Assembly: GCF_907163265.1 (NCBI RefSeq)
Contig: NZ_CAJQUM010000001.1
Span: 2,294,001-2,358,000 of the forward strand
DNA length: 64,000 bases
Source: Georgfuchsia toluolica
Lineage (GTDB): Bacteria; Pseudomonadota; Gammaproteobacteria; Burkholderiales; Rhodocyclaceae
Direction of reading: 5' to 3'
Below the pieces are notes generated by a model. That model had not been told where the DNA came from and did no database searches. It saw only the letters and a program-made list of their open reading frames with translations. The translations under genes and the position numbers were made by a program. Positions 35,750-45,635 of this stretch are shown piece after piece. Each line of letters starts with the position of its first letter. Position 1 is the first letter of the stretch.

Positions 35750-36190
35750 GGCGGCTATGCCGCCCCGGAAAAACCTCGGCCCGTCCCGCGTCCAAGTAAT
35801 TGGACAGAATCGTGGTTGCCGCATCTTCGGCACCAATCCCAAAGTAGCTCGCAGTCCGGGCGATCCAGAAACAGAAATCGGTGACATCGGTAAAACAAGA
35901 GGCGCAACACGGCGTTCAATCAGGCTCATGGCTTTGCTCCAGGCCCCTTAGGTGACTCATCGTGCCGTGCCAAACCTTCAGGCAAAGCACCTGTGTACAT
36001 TGAATGGCTTGTTCTCCTTCAGCATGTGATAACAAGCCCGTGCCAGCTTGTGCGCTAACGCTTTGATGGCGATGATGCTGTTGGTCTTGGCTTTCTTGCG
36101 CTCGTAAAAGCGCTTGGCCTCCGGGCAGAAACGCAATGCGAAGTGCGCTGCCTCGACGAAGGCCCAGGCCACCCCCCCCCGCAGCGCGGC
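35750..36190 (-). mobile_element. IS110-family insertion sequence remnant (3' part)
   Basis: On the minus strand, a frame ending at 35978 encodes the C-terminal ~65 residues of an IS110/IS116/IS902 transposase: WAFVEAAHFALRFCPEAKRF, then ERKKAKTNSIIAIKALAHKL and ARACYHMLKENKPFNV. The N-terminal DEDD domain and most of the transposase are gone. The break coincides with a run of nine C (36172-36180). The 35684-35977 stretch holds IS tail sequence and no gene. Confidence 0.75.
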
Positions 36191-36225
36191 TGTTCGGAGC
36201 GAACGAATGGCGTATGACAATAAGC

Positions 36226-36248
36226 ATATTGTTGCGTTGCAACAATAT
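36226..36248. promoter_or_regulatory. Perfect palindrome upstream of phaC; candidate PhaR operator
   Basis: ATATTGTTGC (36226-36235), spacer GTT, then GCAACAATAT (36239-36248) form a perfect 10-bp inverted repeat 135 bases before the phaC ATG. The core TTGC-N3-GCAA resembles the TGC-N3-GCA sites reported for the PHB-responsive repressor PhaR. No T-tract follows, so an operator is more likely than a terminator. Confidence 0.55.
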
Positions 36249-36382
36249 TTTGTTTGTCCAGTATAGAATGCCTGCATTCGGCAACCTGCCTCTCAGGCCA
36301 AGTGGAGTCTGGCTTATTCCCCAGCCTGTTCACTCCTCGTGCCAGTTGTCTTGTCTGTAGTGTCTACGATCAGGAGATTTCG

Positions 36383-38218
36383 ATGTCGAAACACGATCAT
36401 AAAGAACAACATCAGCTCCCCGACCCGAAAGAGGTTGCCTTAACCTATGCCGAGGTAGCCAAGCGCGCCTCGAAGCTGATTAACGAACATCTGCAGCGCC
36501 AGCTTGAGAAGGGCGCCACACCACCCGCCGACGAATTGGGCATCGCGCAGGCCTTCATGGACATGATGGCCAAGATGCTCGCCAATCCGTACAAGCTGGC
36601 GCAGGTGCAAATGGGCCTGGTGTGGGACTATTTTTCGCTCTGGCAGCATTCCATGCTGCGTTTTTCTGGCATGAATACCACGCCCGTCGCAAAACCCGCC
36701 AGAGACGACAGGCGCTTCAAGGATCAGGAATGGGAAGATCATTTCCTGTTCGATTTCATCAAGCAGTCCTATCTGATTACGGCGCGCCACATGCAGGGAG
36801 CGGTGAGCGATGTTGAAGGGCTCGACGAAGTGGCGCGCAAGAAGGTGACCTTCTTCACGCGCCAGTTCGTCGACGCACTCTCGCCGACCAACTTTGCGCT
36901 GACCAATCCCGAGGTGCTGCGCGAGACGGTAAAGAGCCATGGGCAAAATCTGCTCAAGGGCTTCAACAACCTGTTGCGTGACATCGAGGCCGGCGATGGT
37001 CAGTTGCGCGTCAAGATGACCGACGATAAGGCTTTCGTGCTCGGCGAAAACGTCGCCTCGACGCCGGGGAAAGTGGTATTCCAGAACGAACTTATTCAGT
37101 TGTTGCAATTCAACCCGACCACCGCGCAACAGTACAAAAAACCGTTGCTGATCCTGCCGCCGTGGATCAACAAGTACTACATCCTCGACCTGCGCCAGAA
37201 CAATTCCTTCATCAAGTGGGCCACCGATCAGGGCCATACCGTATTCTGCATTTCGTGGGTCAACCCGGATGCGAAGCTCGCCGCGAAGAGTTTCGACTTC
37301 TACCTCACTCACGGCGCACTGGCTGCGCTTGACGCCATCGAGAAACAAACCGGCGAAAAGGAAGTCAATGCGATCGGTTACTGCCTCGGCGGCACCCTCC
37401 TCGGCGCCACCACGGCCTATCTTGCCGCGAAGAAGCAGAAGCGCATCGCCTCGCTAACCTTCTTCGTTGCCCTGCTCGATTTTTCAATCCCGGGCGAACT
37501 CGGCACGTTCATCGATGAGCAGCAGGTTGCCGCCCTGGAAAAGAAGATGGAAGTGCGCGGCTACATGGAAGGTTCGGATATGGCCGGTACCTTCAACAGC
37601 CTGCGCGCCAACGACCTGATCTGGTCCTTTGTCGTCAACAACTACTTGATGGGCAAGGAGCCATTCCCGTTCGACTTGCTGTTCTGGAATTCAGATTCCA
37701 CACGCCTGCCCTACAAGATGCATAGCTTTTATCTGCGCAACATGTACCTAAAGAATTTATTGCGAGTCCCGGGTGGCATCGAACTGGATGGTGTCCCGAT
37801 CGACATCTCACTGAACAAGGCGCCCTCCTATTTCATCTCCACTCTCGAAGACCACATCGCGCCATGGAAGAGCACTTACCTTGGCGCTACCGCACTGGGT
37901 GGGCCGACGCGCTTCGTGCTCGCCGGTTCCGGCCACATCGCCGGTATCGTCAACCCGCCCGCCGCCAACAAGTATTGCTACTGGACCAATGCCAGCAAGA
38001 TCATGCCCGACCATCCGGATGCCTGGCTGGCCGATGCAAAGCAGCACGAGGGATCGTGGTGGACGGATTGGCAAAAATGGATAGCTTCCCTCAACGGCGA
38101 TGACATGGTGCCTGCGCGCAATCCGGCAAAGGGCAAACTGAAGGTGCTGGAGGATACGCCTGGCTCGTTTGCCAAGTTCCACCTCAACCAGCAACCGAAG
38201 GCAAGCGTAAAGAAATGA
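36383..38218 (+). CDS. phaC: Class I poly(3-hydroxyalkanoate) synthase
   Basis: PhaC polymerises 3-hydroxyacyl-CoA into storage granules. The 611-residue protein has the N-terminal PhaC_N domain and an alpha/beta hydrolase core. The lipase-like box AIGYCLGGTLLG has nucleophile C334; D490 (in LEDHIAPW) and H518 (in GSGHIAG) complete the triad. AGGAG precedes the ATG at 36383; the frame upstream is non-coding. No phaA, phaB or phasin gene is adjacent. Its TGA overlaps the next ATG as ATGA. Confidence 0.96.
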   Translation: MSKHDHKEQHQLPDPKEVALTYAEVAKRASKLINEHLQRQLEKGATPPADELGIAQAFMDMMAKMLANPYKLAQVQMGLVWDYFSLWQHSMLRFSGMNTTPVAKPARDDRRFKDQEWEDHFLFDFIKQSYLITARHMQGAVSDVEGLDEVARKKVTFFTRQFVDALSPTNFALTNPEVLRETVKSHGQNLLKGFNNLLRDIEAGDGQLRVKMTDDKAFVLGENVASTPGKVVFQNELIQLLQFNPTTAQQYKKPLLILPPWINKYYILDLRQNNSFIKWATDQGHTVFCISWVNPDAKLAAKSFDFYLTHGALAALDAIEKQTGEKEVNAIGYCLGGTLLGATTAYLAAKKQKRIASLTFFVALLDFSIPGELGTFIDEQQVAALEKKMEVRGYMEGSDMAGTFNSLRANDLIWSFVVNNYLMGKEPFPFDLLFWNSDSTRLPYKMHSFYLRNMYLKNLLRVPGGIELDGVPIDISLNKAPSYFISTLEDHIAPWKSTYLGATALGGPTRFVLAGSGHIAGIVNPPAANKYCYWTNASKIMPDHPDAWLADAKQHEGSWWTDWQKWIASLNGDDMVPARNPAKGKLKVLEDTPGSFAKFHLNQQPKASVKK

Positions 38219-38697
38219 TTCGGCACGGACTCGATGGCGCACCGGCACGCGTCGTGTTCGACACCAACGTGCTGCTCTCGCTCTGGGTATTCGCGGACAG
38301 CAAGTTTGCTCCGCTGCGAGAGTATGTTGACCGCGGCAAATGGATTGCGCTCACCGACGAACACTGCCTCGCCGAATTCAAGCGCGTGCTCGGCTATAGC
38401 CAGTTCAAGCTCGGCGCCGAACAACAGGCGCAAATCCTTTGCGATTACAGCGCCATTGCCCAGGCCGGCCACCCGCGCAAGACATTTCCTGTCGTCCTGC
38501 CGCGTTGTTCCGACCGCGATGATCAGAAATTTCTCGAACTCGCGCGCAATGCAGGCGCTGGGTGGCTGGTCACGGCAGACAAGGCGCTGCTGAAAATGGC
38601 AAGAAGGAACAAGCTTGCCGGCCTGTTCCACATCGTCACGCCGGATGCGGTGCTGGCAGAGTTGTCTGCCGTCGAGCCTGCTTATGATCCGGGATGA
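38215..38697 (+). CDS. PIN-domain protein (COG1569-type putative toxin/RNase)
   Basis: This 160-residue PIN-domain protein is of the type annotated as a putative toxin component. Acidic metal ligands are visible in RVVFDTNVLLS, LAEFKRVLGY, RCSDRDDQKFLELA and VTADKALL, so a Mg-dependent ribonuclease is expected. No antitoxin ORF is adjacent; its start overlaps the phaC stop by four bases. It is therefore expressed with the PHA synthase, which argues against a classical autoregulated toxin-antitoxin unit. Confidence 0.83.
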   Translation: MIRHGLDGAPARVVFDTNVLLSLWVFADSKFAPLREYVDRGKWIALTDEHCLAEFKRVLGYSQFKLGAEQQAQILCDYSAIAQAGHPRKTFPVVLPRCSDRDDQKFLELARNAGAGWLVTADKALLKMARRNKLAGLFHIVTPDAVLAELSAVEPAYDPG

Positions 38698-38723
38698 AGT
38701 ATCAACTTCATCGTGCCGCTGAT

Positions 38724-38761
38724 TTCTCCCTCTCCCATTGTGAGAGGGCTGGGGTGAAGGG
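38724..38761 (+). repeat. Palindromic intergenic repeat, copy 3
   Basis: CCCTCTC (38728-38734) and GAGAGGG (38742-38748) form a 7-bp stem followed by CTGGGGTGAAGGG. This is the same kind of C-block/G-block element as those at 9118 and 24734. It sits in the 212-base gap after the PIN gene and may also act as a weak transcript end. No T-tract is present. Confidence 0.55.
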
Positions 38762-38909
38762 TGTTATCCAAACATCAGTTTGCCGCATCAATAGGCTGTT
38801 TCCAAGCAAGGCCTCATTGATACCGAAACGGTTGTTGATGGTCGGAAATGAAGGTTGCTCCAGCTCCCTGTAGAATCAAAATCGATACATCGCTTCTGCC
38901 CCTTCAATC

Positions 38910-39881
<972 letters not shown>

Positions 39882-39904
39882 CGTTTGTGGGAAAGGGAAA
39901 AATA

Positions 39905-40696
39905 ATGAGTGCCGCGATCTCCAACACCGCTGCCGACCTGTGGTCACTACGCTGGCGTCATGTCTGGCAGCGCAATTTCCTGGTCTGGCGCAAGCTGGCG
40001 ATTCCCTCGGTGCTGGGCAATCTGGCCGACCCGATGATCTACATGTTCGGCCTCGGCTATGGCCTCGGTTCGCTGATGCCACAGGTGAATGGCGGCTCCT
40101 ACATCGCCTTCCTCGCCGGTGGCACGTTGTGCGCCTCCACCATGAATGCGGCAACCTTTGAAACCCTCTATTCGGGCTTTTCGCGCATGCATGTGCAGCG
40201 CACCTGGGAAGCCATCATCAATGCGCCGCTGTCGCTCGACGACGTCGTGGCCGGTGAACTGGTATGGTCGGCCACCAAGGCGCTGCTGTCGGGCATGGCA
40301 ATCTTCATCGTCATCCTGCTGCTCGGCCTGGCCCACTCGCCGCTCGCGTTGCTCGTGCTGCCGGTGGTATTTCTGGTCGGTCTCACCTTTGGCGCGCTGG
40401 GCCTGATCGTCACCGCGCTGGCGCCCTCCTATGATTTTTTCATGTATTACTTCACGCTGTTCATCACCCCGATGACGCTGCTCTCCGGCGTGTTCTTCCC
40501 GCTCTCGCAGTTGCCGCTGCCCCTGCAGGCGGCAGCCCATGCGCTGCCCCTCACGCACGCTGTATTGCTGGTGCGGCCGCTGCTTGCGGGCCAGTGGCCG
40601 GATCATGCGCTGCTCCATACCGGTTTTCTTGCCGCCATCACCGTCATCGCCTTCGCCATCGCGCTGAAGCTGGCGCGCCGGCGTTTGCTTAAATAA
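39905..40696 (+). CDS. ABC-2 type permease, NodJ-like
   Basis: This ~263-residue integral membrane protein has six hydrophobic segments and the NodJ/ABC-2 pattern: WQRNFLVWRKLAIPSVLGNL, PMIYMFGLGYGLGSLM, and the C-terminal LSGVFFPLSQLPLPLQ. The ATG at 39905 follows GGGAAAGGGAAAAATA; an upstream ATG at 39887 overlaps the end of the ATPase gene. It is surely the partner of the ATPase 23 bases upstream. Confidence 0.9.
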   Translation: MSAAISNTAADLWSLRWRHVWQRNFLVWRKLAIPSVLGNLADPMIYMFGLGYGLGSLMPQVNGGSYIAFLAGGTLCASTMNAATFETLYSGFSRMHVQRTWEAIINAPLSLDDVVAGELVWSATKALLSGMAIFIVILLLGLAHSPLALLVLPVVFLVGLTFGALGLIVTALAPSYDFFMYYFTLFITPMTLLSGVFFPLSQLPLPLQAAAHALPLTHAVLLVRPLLAGQWPDHALLHTGFLAAITVIAFAIALKLARRRLLK

Positions 40697-40748
40697 GCAG
40701 AGGTCCCGACATCACGGACGCTGCCAGGCGTGGCGTTAGAATGCGGAC

Positions 40749-41078
40749 ATGGAAACCCTGCTCGTTTTCACCCATTTGCCCGATGCGGCCAGCGCGCAGG
40801 CGCTTGCCGCCAACCTGATCGAAAGTCGCGTGGCGGCCTGCGTCAACATTCTTGCGCCATGCCGATCGGTCTATCGCTGGCAGGGGAAAATCGAGATTGC
40901 GGAAGAAGTGCCGCTGCTGATCAAGACCACTGCGGAACGCTACGCTGCGCTGGAACGGGCAATCCGCACGCAACATCCTTACGAACTTCCCGAGATTGTC
41001 GCTGTCCCTCTAAGCAAAGGCCTGCCGGCCTATGTCGACTGGGTCGCCGAGGAAACCCGTGAAAATCCGGAAAATTAA
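40749..41078 (+). CDS. cutA: Divalent cation tolerance protein CutA
   Basis: CutA is a small trimeric ferredoxin-like protein linked to copper tolerance and, in some reports, to protein stability or signalling. The 109-residue protein contains VAACVNILAPCRSVYRWQGK, EEVPLLIKTT and PYELPEIVAVPLSKGLPAYV, which are family hallmarks. It lies three bases before dsbD, the same order as in E. coli and many proteobacteria, so an operon is likely. Confidence 0.93.
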   Translation: METLLVFTHLPDAASAQALAANLIESRVAACVNILAPCRSVYRWQGKIEIAEEVPLLIKTTAERYAALERAIRTQHPYELPEIVAVPLSKGLPAYVDWVAEETRENPEN

Positions 41079-41081
41079 ACC

Positions 41082-42842
41082 ATGTTGATGCGTATCTTTT
41101 CGTTGTTGTTGACCCTGCTTGTTCATTACGCCGCGTTCGCATCCGATGCGCCGCTGGAAGCGGCACAGGCCTTCCGGCTTGGCTCGGTACGGGTGGTTGA
41201 ACCAGGCTTGGTCGAGGCGCGCTGGCAGATCGCGGATGGCTACTATCTGTATCGCGCGCGCTTCAAGTTCGCCGCCGAACCGGAGACCGTCAAACTCGGC
41301 ACGGCGCAAACGCCAGCCGGCGAATTTCATGACGATCCCAACTTCGGCAAGGTCGAAGCCTATCGCCATGAAGTGAAAGTGTTAATTCCCTTCGAGGCAC
41401 CGGCCGGCACGGCGAGCTGGACGCTGAAAACGAAAGTGCAGGGCTGCGCCGATCTCGGCGTGTGCTATCCGCCCCTGCCGCAACAGGCCGTCGTCGAGTT
41501 GAGCGCCAGTCCCGCCATGGTTCCCGCCATGGGCAAGCTCGAACCGTTCGATAATGCCAACAGTACTTCCCGTATCGGCCGCCTGCTGCATAACGGCAGC
41601 CTGTGGCTGGTGCTGTCCTCCTTTTTCGGCTTCGGTATTTTGCTGTCCTTCACGCCCTGCGTGCTGCCGATGGTGCCGATCATCTCCGGCATCATCGTCA
41701 ACCACGGTCACGCGGTGACCCATGCGCGCGCCTTCGCGCTCACCCTGGCCTATGTTCTTGGCATGGCGGTAACCTATGCTGCGGCGGGTGTCGCGGCTGG
41801 TTACTCCGGCACGCTGCTGTCGACCGCCTTGCAAAACGCCTGGGTGCTTGGCAGCTTCGCGCTGATTTTCGTCGCGCTCTCGTTGTCGATGTTTGGTTTT
41901 TACGAACTGCAACTGCCCAGTGCCCTGCAGAGCCGCTTGTCGGAAAGCGCGAATCGCCGCAACGGTTCGGTGACGGCATTGGCCATCATGGGCGCCCTGT
42001 CGGCGCTGATTGTCGGCCCTTGCGTGGCGGCGCCGCTGGCAGGCGCGCTGCTCTACATTGCGCAAACCGGAAATGCGGTGCTCGGCGGCGGGGCGCTGTT
42101 CGCGATGGCGTTGGGCATGGGCGCACCGCTGCTCGTGGTCGGCGTGTTTTCGCGCTCGCTGTTGCCGAAGACAGGGCCCTGGATGGACGCCGTAAAGAAA
42201 TTTTTTGGCGTGCTGTTGCTGGCCACGGCGCTGTGGCTGGTTTCTCCGGTAATTCCGGTCTGGGCACAGTTGCTGGGCTGGACGGCGTTGTTGATCGTGC
42301 CCGCAATCTACATGCATGCGCTCGATTTACTGCCAGCCAATGCCGGCGGCTGGCAAAAGTTCTGGAAAGGCATCGGCCTGGTGATGCTGTTGGCCGGCAC
42401 GGCAATGCTGGCTGGTGCGCTCGGCGGTTCGCGCGATCCTTTGCGCCCGCTCGCGTTTCTCGGCCAGACCGTGGCGGCGGAAAGCGCGCCGCATTTCGAG
42501 CGCGTCGCCACGCTCGTGGAACTCGACGCGCGTCTGAAAAATTCCTCCAAGCCGGTGTTGCTCGATTTCTATGCCGACTGGTGTGCCAGTTGCAAGGAAA
42601 TGGAGCGCAATACCTTTTCCAATACTGCGGTGAAACAGGCGCTCGCCGGTTTCACCCTGCTGCAGGCGGATGTGACGGCCAACAGCGCAGACGATGCCGC
42701 CTTGCTGAAACGCTTCGGCCTGGTCGGTCCACCGGGAATCCTGTTCTTCAGGCAAGGCATCGAGAATCAGTCCTTGCGCATCATCGGCTACCAGCCGCCG
42801 GAGCAATTCATTCCCGTGCTGAAGCACGCGGCGGCGCCGTAG
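41082..42842 (+). CDS. dsbD: Thiol:disulfide interchange protein DsbD
   Basis: DsbD carries electrons from cytoplasmic thioredoxin to periplasmic proteins such as DsbC and cytochrome c maturation factors. The 586-residue protein has a signal peptide (MLMRIFSLLLTLLVHYAAFA), an N-terminal DsbD-alpha domain with C in VQGCADLGVCYPP, and eight membrane helices. The membrane Cys pair lies in SFTPCVLPMVPI and VGPCVAAPLAGA. A C-terminal thioredoxin domain has WCASC in YADWCASCKEMERNTF. All six redox cysteines appear present. Confidence 0.95.
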   Translation: MLMRIFSLLLTLLVHYAAFASDAPLEAAQAFRLGSVRVVEPGLVEARWQIADGYYLYRARFKFAAEPETVKLGTAQTPAGEFHDDPNFGKVEAYRHEVKVLIPFEAPAGTASWTLKTKVQGCADLGVCYPPLPQQAVVELSASPAMVPAMGKLEPFDNANSTSRIGRLLHNGSLWLVLSSFFGFGILLSFTPCVLPMVPIISGIIVNHGHAVTHARAFALTLAYVLGMAVTYAAAGVAAGYSGTLLSTALQNAWVLGSFALIFVALSLSMFGFYELQLPSALQSRLSESANRRNGSVTALAIMGALSALIVGPCVAAPLAGALLYIAQTGNAVLGGGALFAMALGMGAPLLVVGVFSRSLLPKTGPWMDAVKKFFGVLLLATALWLVSPVIPVWAQLLGWTALLIVPAIYMHALDLLPANAGGWQKFWKGIGLVMLLAGTAMLAGALGGSRDPLRPLAFLGQTVAAESAPHFERVATLVELDARLKNSSKPVLLDFYADWCASCKEMERNTFSNTAVKQALAGFTLLQADVTANSADDAALLKRFGLVGPPGILFFRQGIENQSLRIIGYQPPEQFIPVLKHAAAP

Positions 42843-42884
42843 TAATGACCATCCGCCCTGGCTGAAAGCGGCAAACGCCCCACC

Positions 42885-43268
42885 TCACCTGGTGATCGCG
42901 TAGGACGATTCGGGATGGGCGAGCAGGCGTTCGGTACAAGCGATGATTTCGGCCGCAGTCTGCACATCGTTTTGATCATCATCTTGATGCGCGGAGATGC
43001 ACATCCGAACTGATTGCGGATTAAGCGTCTTAACGCGCACCTCCACCATATGTTCGTTTGACACGGCGAGGATGACATCCTGCCCGGCATCCTTGGTAAT
43101 CGAGACGACCTTGATGCGCATCCGGTTCAAGGCTTTCACGGCAGCTACCTTCACTGCGGCTGCGGAACCGGCACAAACACGAAACACCATTCCATTGAGC
43201 ATATAGGCCGACCCGATCACGGTCATTGCCAGCAATTCAGGCTTTGTAATTTCGGTGGATTCCAGCAT
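42885..43268 (-). CDS. Hypothetical protein
   Basis: I do not recognise this 127-residue protein. It has a hydrophobic N-terminal third without a clear signal cleavage site (ELLAMTVIGSAYMLNGMVFR). A basic alpha/beta body follows (VKALNRMRIKVVSITKDAGQ, then VSNEHMVEVRVKTL) and a helical C-terminus. TAAEIIACTERLLAHPE resembles an amphipathic helix. A ribosome site (AAAGGAGAAA on the minus strand) supports the start. It lies downstream of two glycine-zipper genes on the same strand and may share their transcript. Confidence 0.55.
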   Translation of the reverse strand: MLESTEITKPELLAMTVIGSAYMLNGMVFRVCAGSAAAVKVAAVKALNRMRIKVVSITKDAGQDVILAVSNEHMVEVRVKTLNPQSVRMCISAHQDDDQNDVQTAAEIIACTERLLAHPESSYAITR

Positions 43269-43288
43269 AACGATTTCTCCTTTTGCGA

Positions 43289-43822
43289 TTACGATAGCTG
43301 CACAATGGTGCCGTCAACGATCTTGACGCGGTCTCCAGCCGAGACGCCGGGCGCCTCGCTTTGATGCAAGGTGCGAATGCTGCCGTCGCTCATGCGGACA
43401 CGAATGCGATAGCTGATGTGTTTCTTGGTGTTTTTCTCGATCTCGTTGCCGGCGTAAGCGCCACCCGCCGCCCCGGCGACCGTGGCGAGACTGCGGCCAG
43501 CGCCCCGGCCGATACCATTACCGAGCAGGGCGCCGGCAATGCCGCCAGCGACAATGCCGACGCCGCTGCCTTCGCCCTTGACCTGAACTGCGTGCACCGA
43601 TTCAACGGTTCCACAACTGGGGCAAGTCGCCGCCAGTTTTTTCGACGTCATACGGTCGCTCTCTGCTTGGGTTTTGGCAGCCGTCGCTTCGCGCATTTCG
43701 GAATGCGCGAACGGCAATGCGCCGGTAAGTGTGGCGATGCCGAGCAAACTGAAGACGGTAACGGCAATCGCCGCAATCACCAGGGAGGGATAAAGTAGTT
43801 TGGGGCGGTCAAGGATTTCCAT
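43289..43822 (-). CDS. Glycine-zipper 2TM domain protein
   Basis: This 177-residue protein has one N-terminal membrane helix (~14-37, SLVIAAIAVTVFSLLGIATL) and a CxxC pair in AATCPSCGTVESVHAVQV. A glycine-zipper repeat (~85-125, GVGIVAGGIAGALLGNGIG, then GAAGGAYAGNEIEKN) and an SH3-like basic tail follow, as in SlyB/PcP outer-membrane-type proteins. Unlike SlyB it lacks a lipobox, so it is probably anchored by its N-terminal helix. A function in envelope integrity is inferred. Confidence 0.8.
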   Translation of the reverse strand: MEILDRPKLLYPSLVIAAIAVTVFSLLGIATLTGALPFAHSEMREATAAKTQAESDRMTSKKLAATCPSCGTVESVHAVQVKGEGSGVGIVAGGIAGALLGNGIGRGAGRSLATVAGAAGGAYAGNEIEKNTKKHISYRIRVRMSDGSIRTLHQSEAPGVSAGDRVKIVDGTIVQLS

Positions 43823-43837
43823 AATGGTCTCCTGCTG

Positions 43838-44074
43838 TTAGCGGTCTGCAGTCGGTGGCTGGAAATCGAAATCCCCGCCGATGCGGTTGCCAAAATAGGC
43901 GCCCACCACTGCACCACCGATGACACCGGGATAGATGCCGGTCAGCGCCGCACCGGTGGCGCCACCGATCAAGGCCCCGGTAACGGTGCCGATGTTTTCT
44001 TTGCTTAGATTCGTATATGGCGCTGCAAGGAGCGGTAGCAGCGCAATAAGGCCAATGGAGGCAAGTGTTTTCAT
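43838..44074 (-). CDS. Small glycine-zipper exported protein
   Basis: This 78-residue protein has a hydrophobic signal (MKTLASIGLIALLPLLAAPY) followed by a Gly/Ala zipper, TVTGALIGGATGAALTGI then GVIGGAVVGAYFGNRIGG. The usual lipobox Cys is replaced (LLAAPY), so it is probably not a lipoprotein. It starts the minus-strand set with the larger glycine-zipper gene 15 bases downstream. The 223-base upstream gap (44075-44297) contains the glrR-side hairpin and no gene. Confidence 0.65.
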   Translation of the reverse strand: MKTLASIGLIALLPLLAAPYTNLSKENIGTVTGALIGGATGAALTGIYPGVIGGAVVGAYFGNRIGGDFDFQPPTADR

Positions 44075-44270
44075 CCTGCGGTCCTCTCTTATGACAACTC
44101 CTTCATGGGGTCATCTGTTGGAAGAGTTCTCGCAATCGCCGTGCCAATGTTAACTTTCAATACAAACAGTGGCTTAGACAGTCACTCGACAACGTCTCGA
44201 AGCCAATATGTCGCCGCCTGGCAACATGGACCGGGCCAAAGGGTATAAACATCTGAAGTGCATGGAATTG

Positions 44271-44294
44271 ATCTGTCGCTGCGTTGCGACAGAT
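44271..44294 (-). terminator. Hairpin at the end of the glrK-qseG-glrR-like operon
   Basis: A perfect 9-bp stem, ATCTGTCGC (44271-44279) and GCGACAGAT (44286-44294), with a six-base loop lies four bases after the response regulator stop. No T-tract follows in the minus direction. It may protect the 3' end or work with Rho rather than being a classic intrinsic terminator. Confidence 0.5.
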
Positions 44295-44297
44295 GGG

Positions 44298-45635
44298 TTA
44301 TTTGAAAAGCCCGGGTTCCAGTGCGTGACGCTGCAATAATTTATAGAAATCCGTCCGATTGCGTTGCGCCAGCTTGGCGGCCTGCGCCACATTGCCGCCG
44401 GTCATTTTCAGCAATTGCGTCAGATAGGCGGCCTCGAAGCGCCGCCGTGCTTCGTCGAAGGGAACGATGTCTTCGAGTTCGCGGATTGCTTTCTGCACCA
44501 GTGTCGACGGAATGATCGGAGCGGTAGACAGCGCCACCGCCTGCTCCACCACATTCAACAATTGACGGACATTGCCGGGCCAACTGGCGCGTACCAGCAA
44601 ATCCATCGCATCGGGCGCGAAGGCATTGACCTCCTTGCGATAGCGCGTGGCAACGCTCTTGAGAAAATGATTCGCGAGCAGGGGGATATCGTCGCGGCGC
44701 TCGGCAAGCGACGGCAGCGCCAGTCTTACAACGTTGAGGCGATAGAACAGGTCGCTGCGGAAACGTCCTTCAGCCATCTCCGTTTCCAGGTTGCGATGGG
44801 TCGCGCTGATGACGCGGATATCGACGGGATAGGTCGACGTTGAGCCGACCGGACGCACTTCGCGTTCTTCGAGCACGCGCAGCAGCTTGATCTGCAAGGA
44901 CAAGGGCATATCGCCGATTTCGTCGAGGAACAGGGTGCCGCCGTTGGCTTCGCGCACCAGGCCCTTGTAATCCTTGTTGGCGCCGGTGAATGCACCGCGC
45001 ACATAGCCGAACAATTCCGATTCGAGCAGGTTGTCCGGAATCGCGCCGCAATTCACGGCAATGAAGGCTTCACCGTGGCGGGGGCTGGCGCGATGGATGG
45101 CGCGCGCCACGATTTCTTTGCCGCTGCCCGATTCGCCGGCCAGCATCACACTGACATCGTTGGCAGCAACAAGCATGGCCTGGGCCAGCAGGTCCTCCAT
45201 TACCGCGTTCTGCGTCACGATTTCACGGCGCCACTCATCGACTTTGCCACCGTCCGCGCGGTTGGCGGAAAGGTTCAGCGCGCGCTCGATCTGTTCGATC
45301 AAGGTTTTAACATCGTAGGGCTTGGTCAGATAGCCGAAGATGCCGCGATTTGTGGCGGCCACCGCATCAGGAATGCTGCCGTGCGCGGTGAGCATCATCA
45401 CCGGCAGGGCCGGATGGCTGACGCGTATGGCATCGAACAAGGCCGAACCATCCATGCCCGGCATGCGCATGTCGGTAATCACCAATTGCGGCCGCTCGAT
45501 GCCGATGCGCGCCAGCGCCTCTTCGCCGCTGCTGACCGCGGTGACGGTATAGCCGGCGGCCTCAAGCCGCATGGTCAGCAGCTTGAGCAGATCCTTGTCA
45601 TCATCGACCAGTAACAGGTTGCACTTCGCGTTCAT
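44298..45635 (-). CDS. glrR: Sigma-54-dependent response regulator, GlrR/QseF-like
   Basis: This 445-residue NtrC-type activator has a receiver domain (acidic pocket [10 protein letters not shown], phosphoacceptor Asp in [10 protein letters not shown]). The AAA+ domain has Walker [16 protein letters not shown], the sigma-54-contacting GAFTGA loop and a [14 protein letters not shown] segment. A Fis-type HTH ends the protein ([20 protein letters not shown]). It overlaps the lipoprotein gene by four bases. The kinase-lipoprotein-regulator order matches glrK-qseG-glrR. Target promoters are not evident in the window. Confidence 0.88.
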   Translation of the reverse strand: MNAKCNLLLVDDDKDLLKLLTMRLEAAGYTVTAVSSGEEALARIGIERPQLVITDMRMPGMDGSALFDAIRVSHPALPVMMLTAHGSIPDAVAATNRGIFGYLTKPYDVKTLIEQIERALNLSANRADGGKVDEWRREIVTQNAVMEDLLAQAMLVAANDVSVMLAGESGSGKEIVARAIHRASPRHGEAFIAVNCGAIPDNLLESELFGYVRGAFTGANKDYKGLVREANGGTLFLDEIGDMPLSLQIKLLRVLEEREVRPVGSTSTYPVDIRVISATHRNLETEMAEGRFRSDLFYRLNVVRLALPSLAERRDDIPLLANHFLKSVATRYRKEVNAFAPDAMDLLVRASWPGNVRQLLNVVEQAVALSTAPIIPSTLVQKAIRELEDIVPFDEARRRFEAAYLTQLLKMTGGNVAQAAKLAQRNRTDFYKLLQRHALEPGLFK

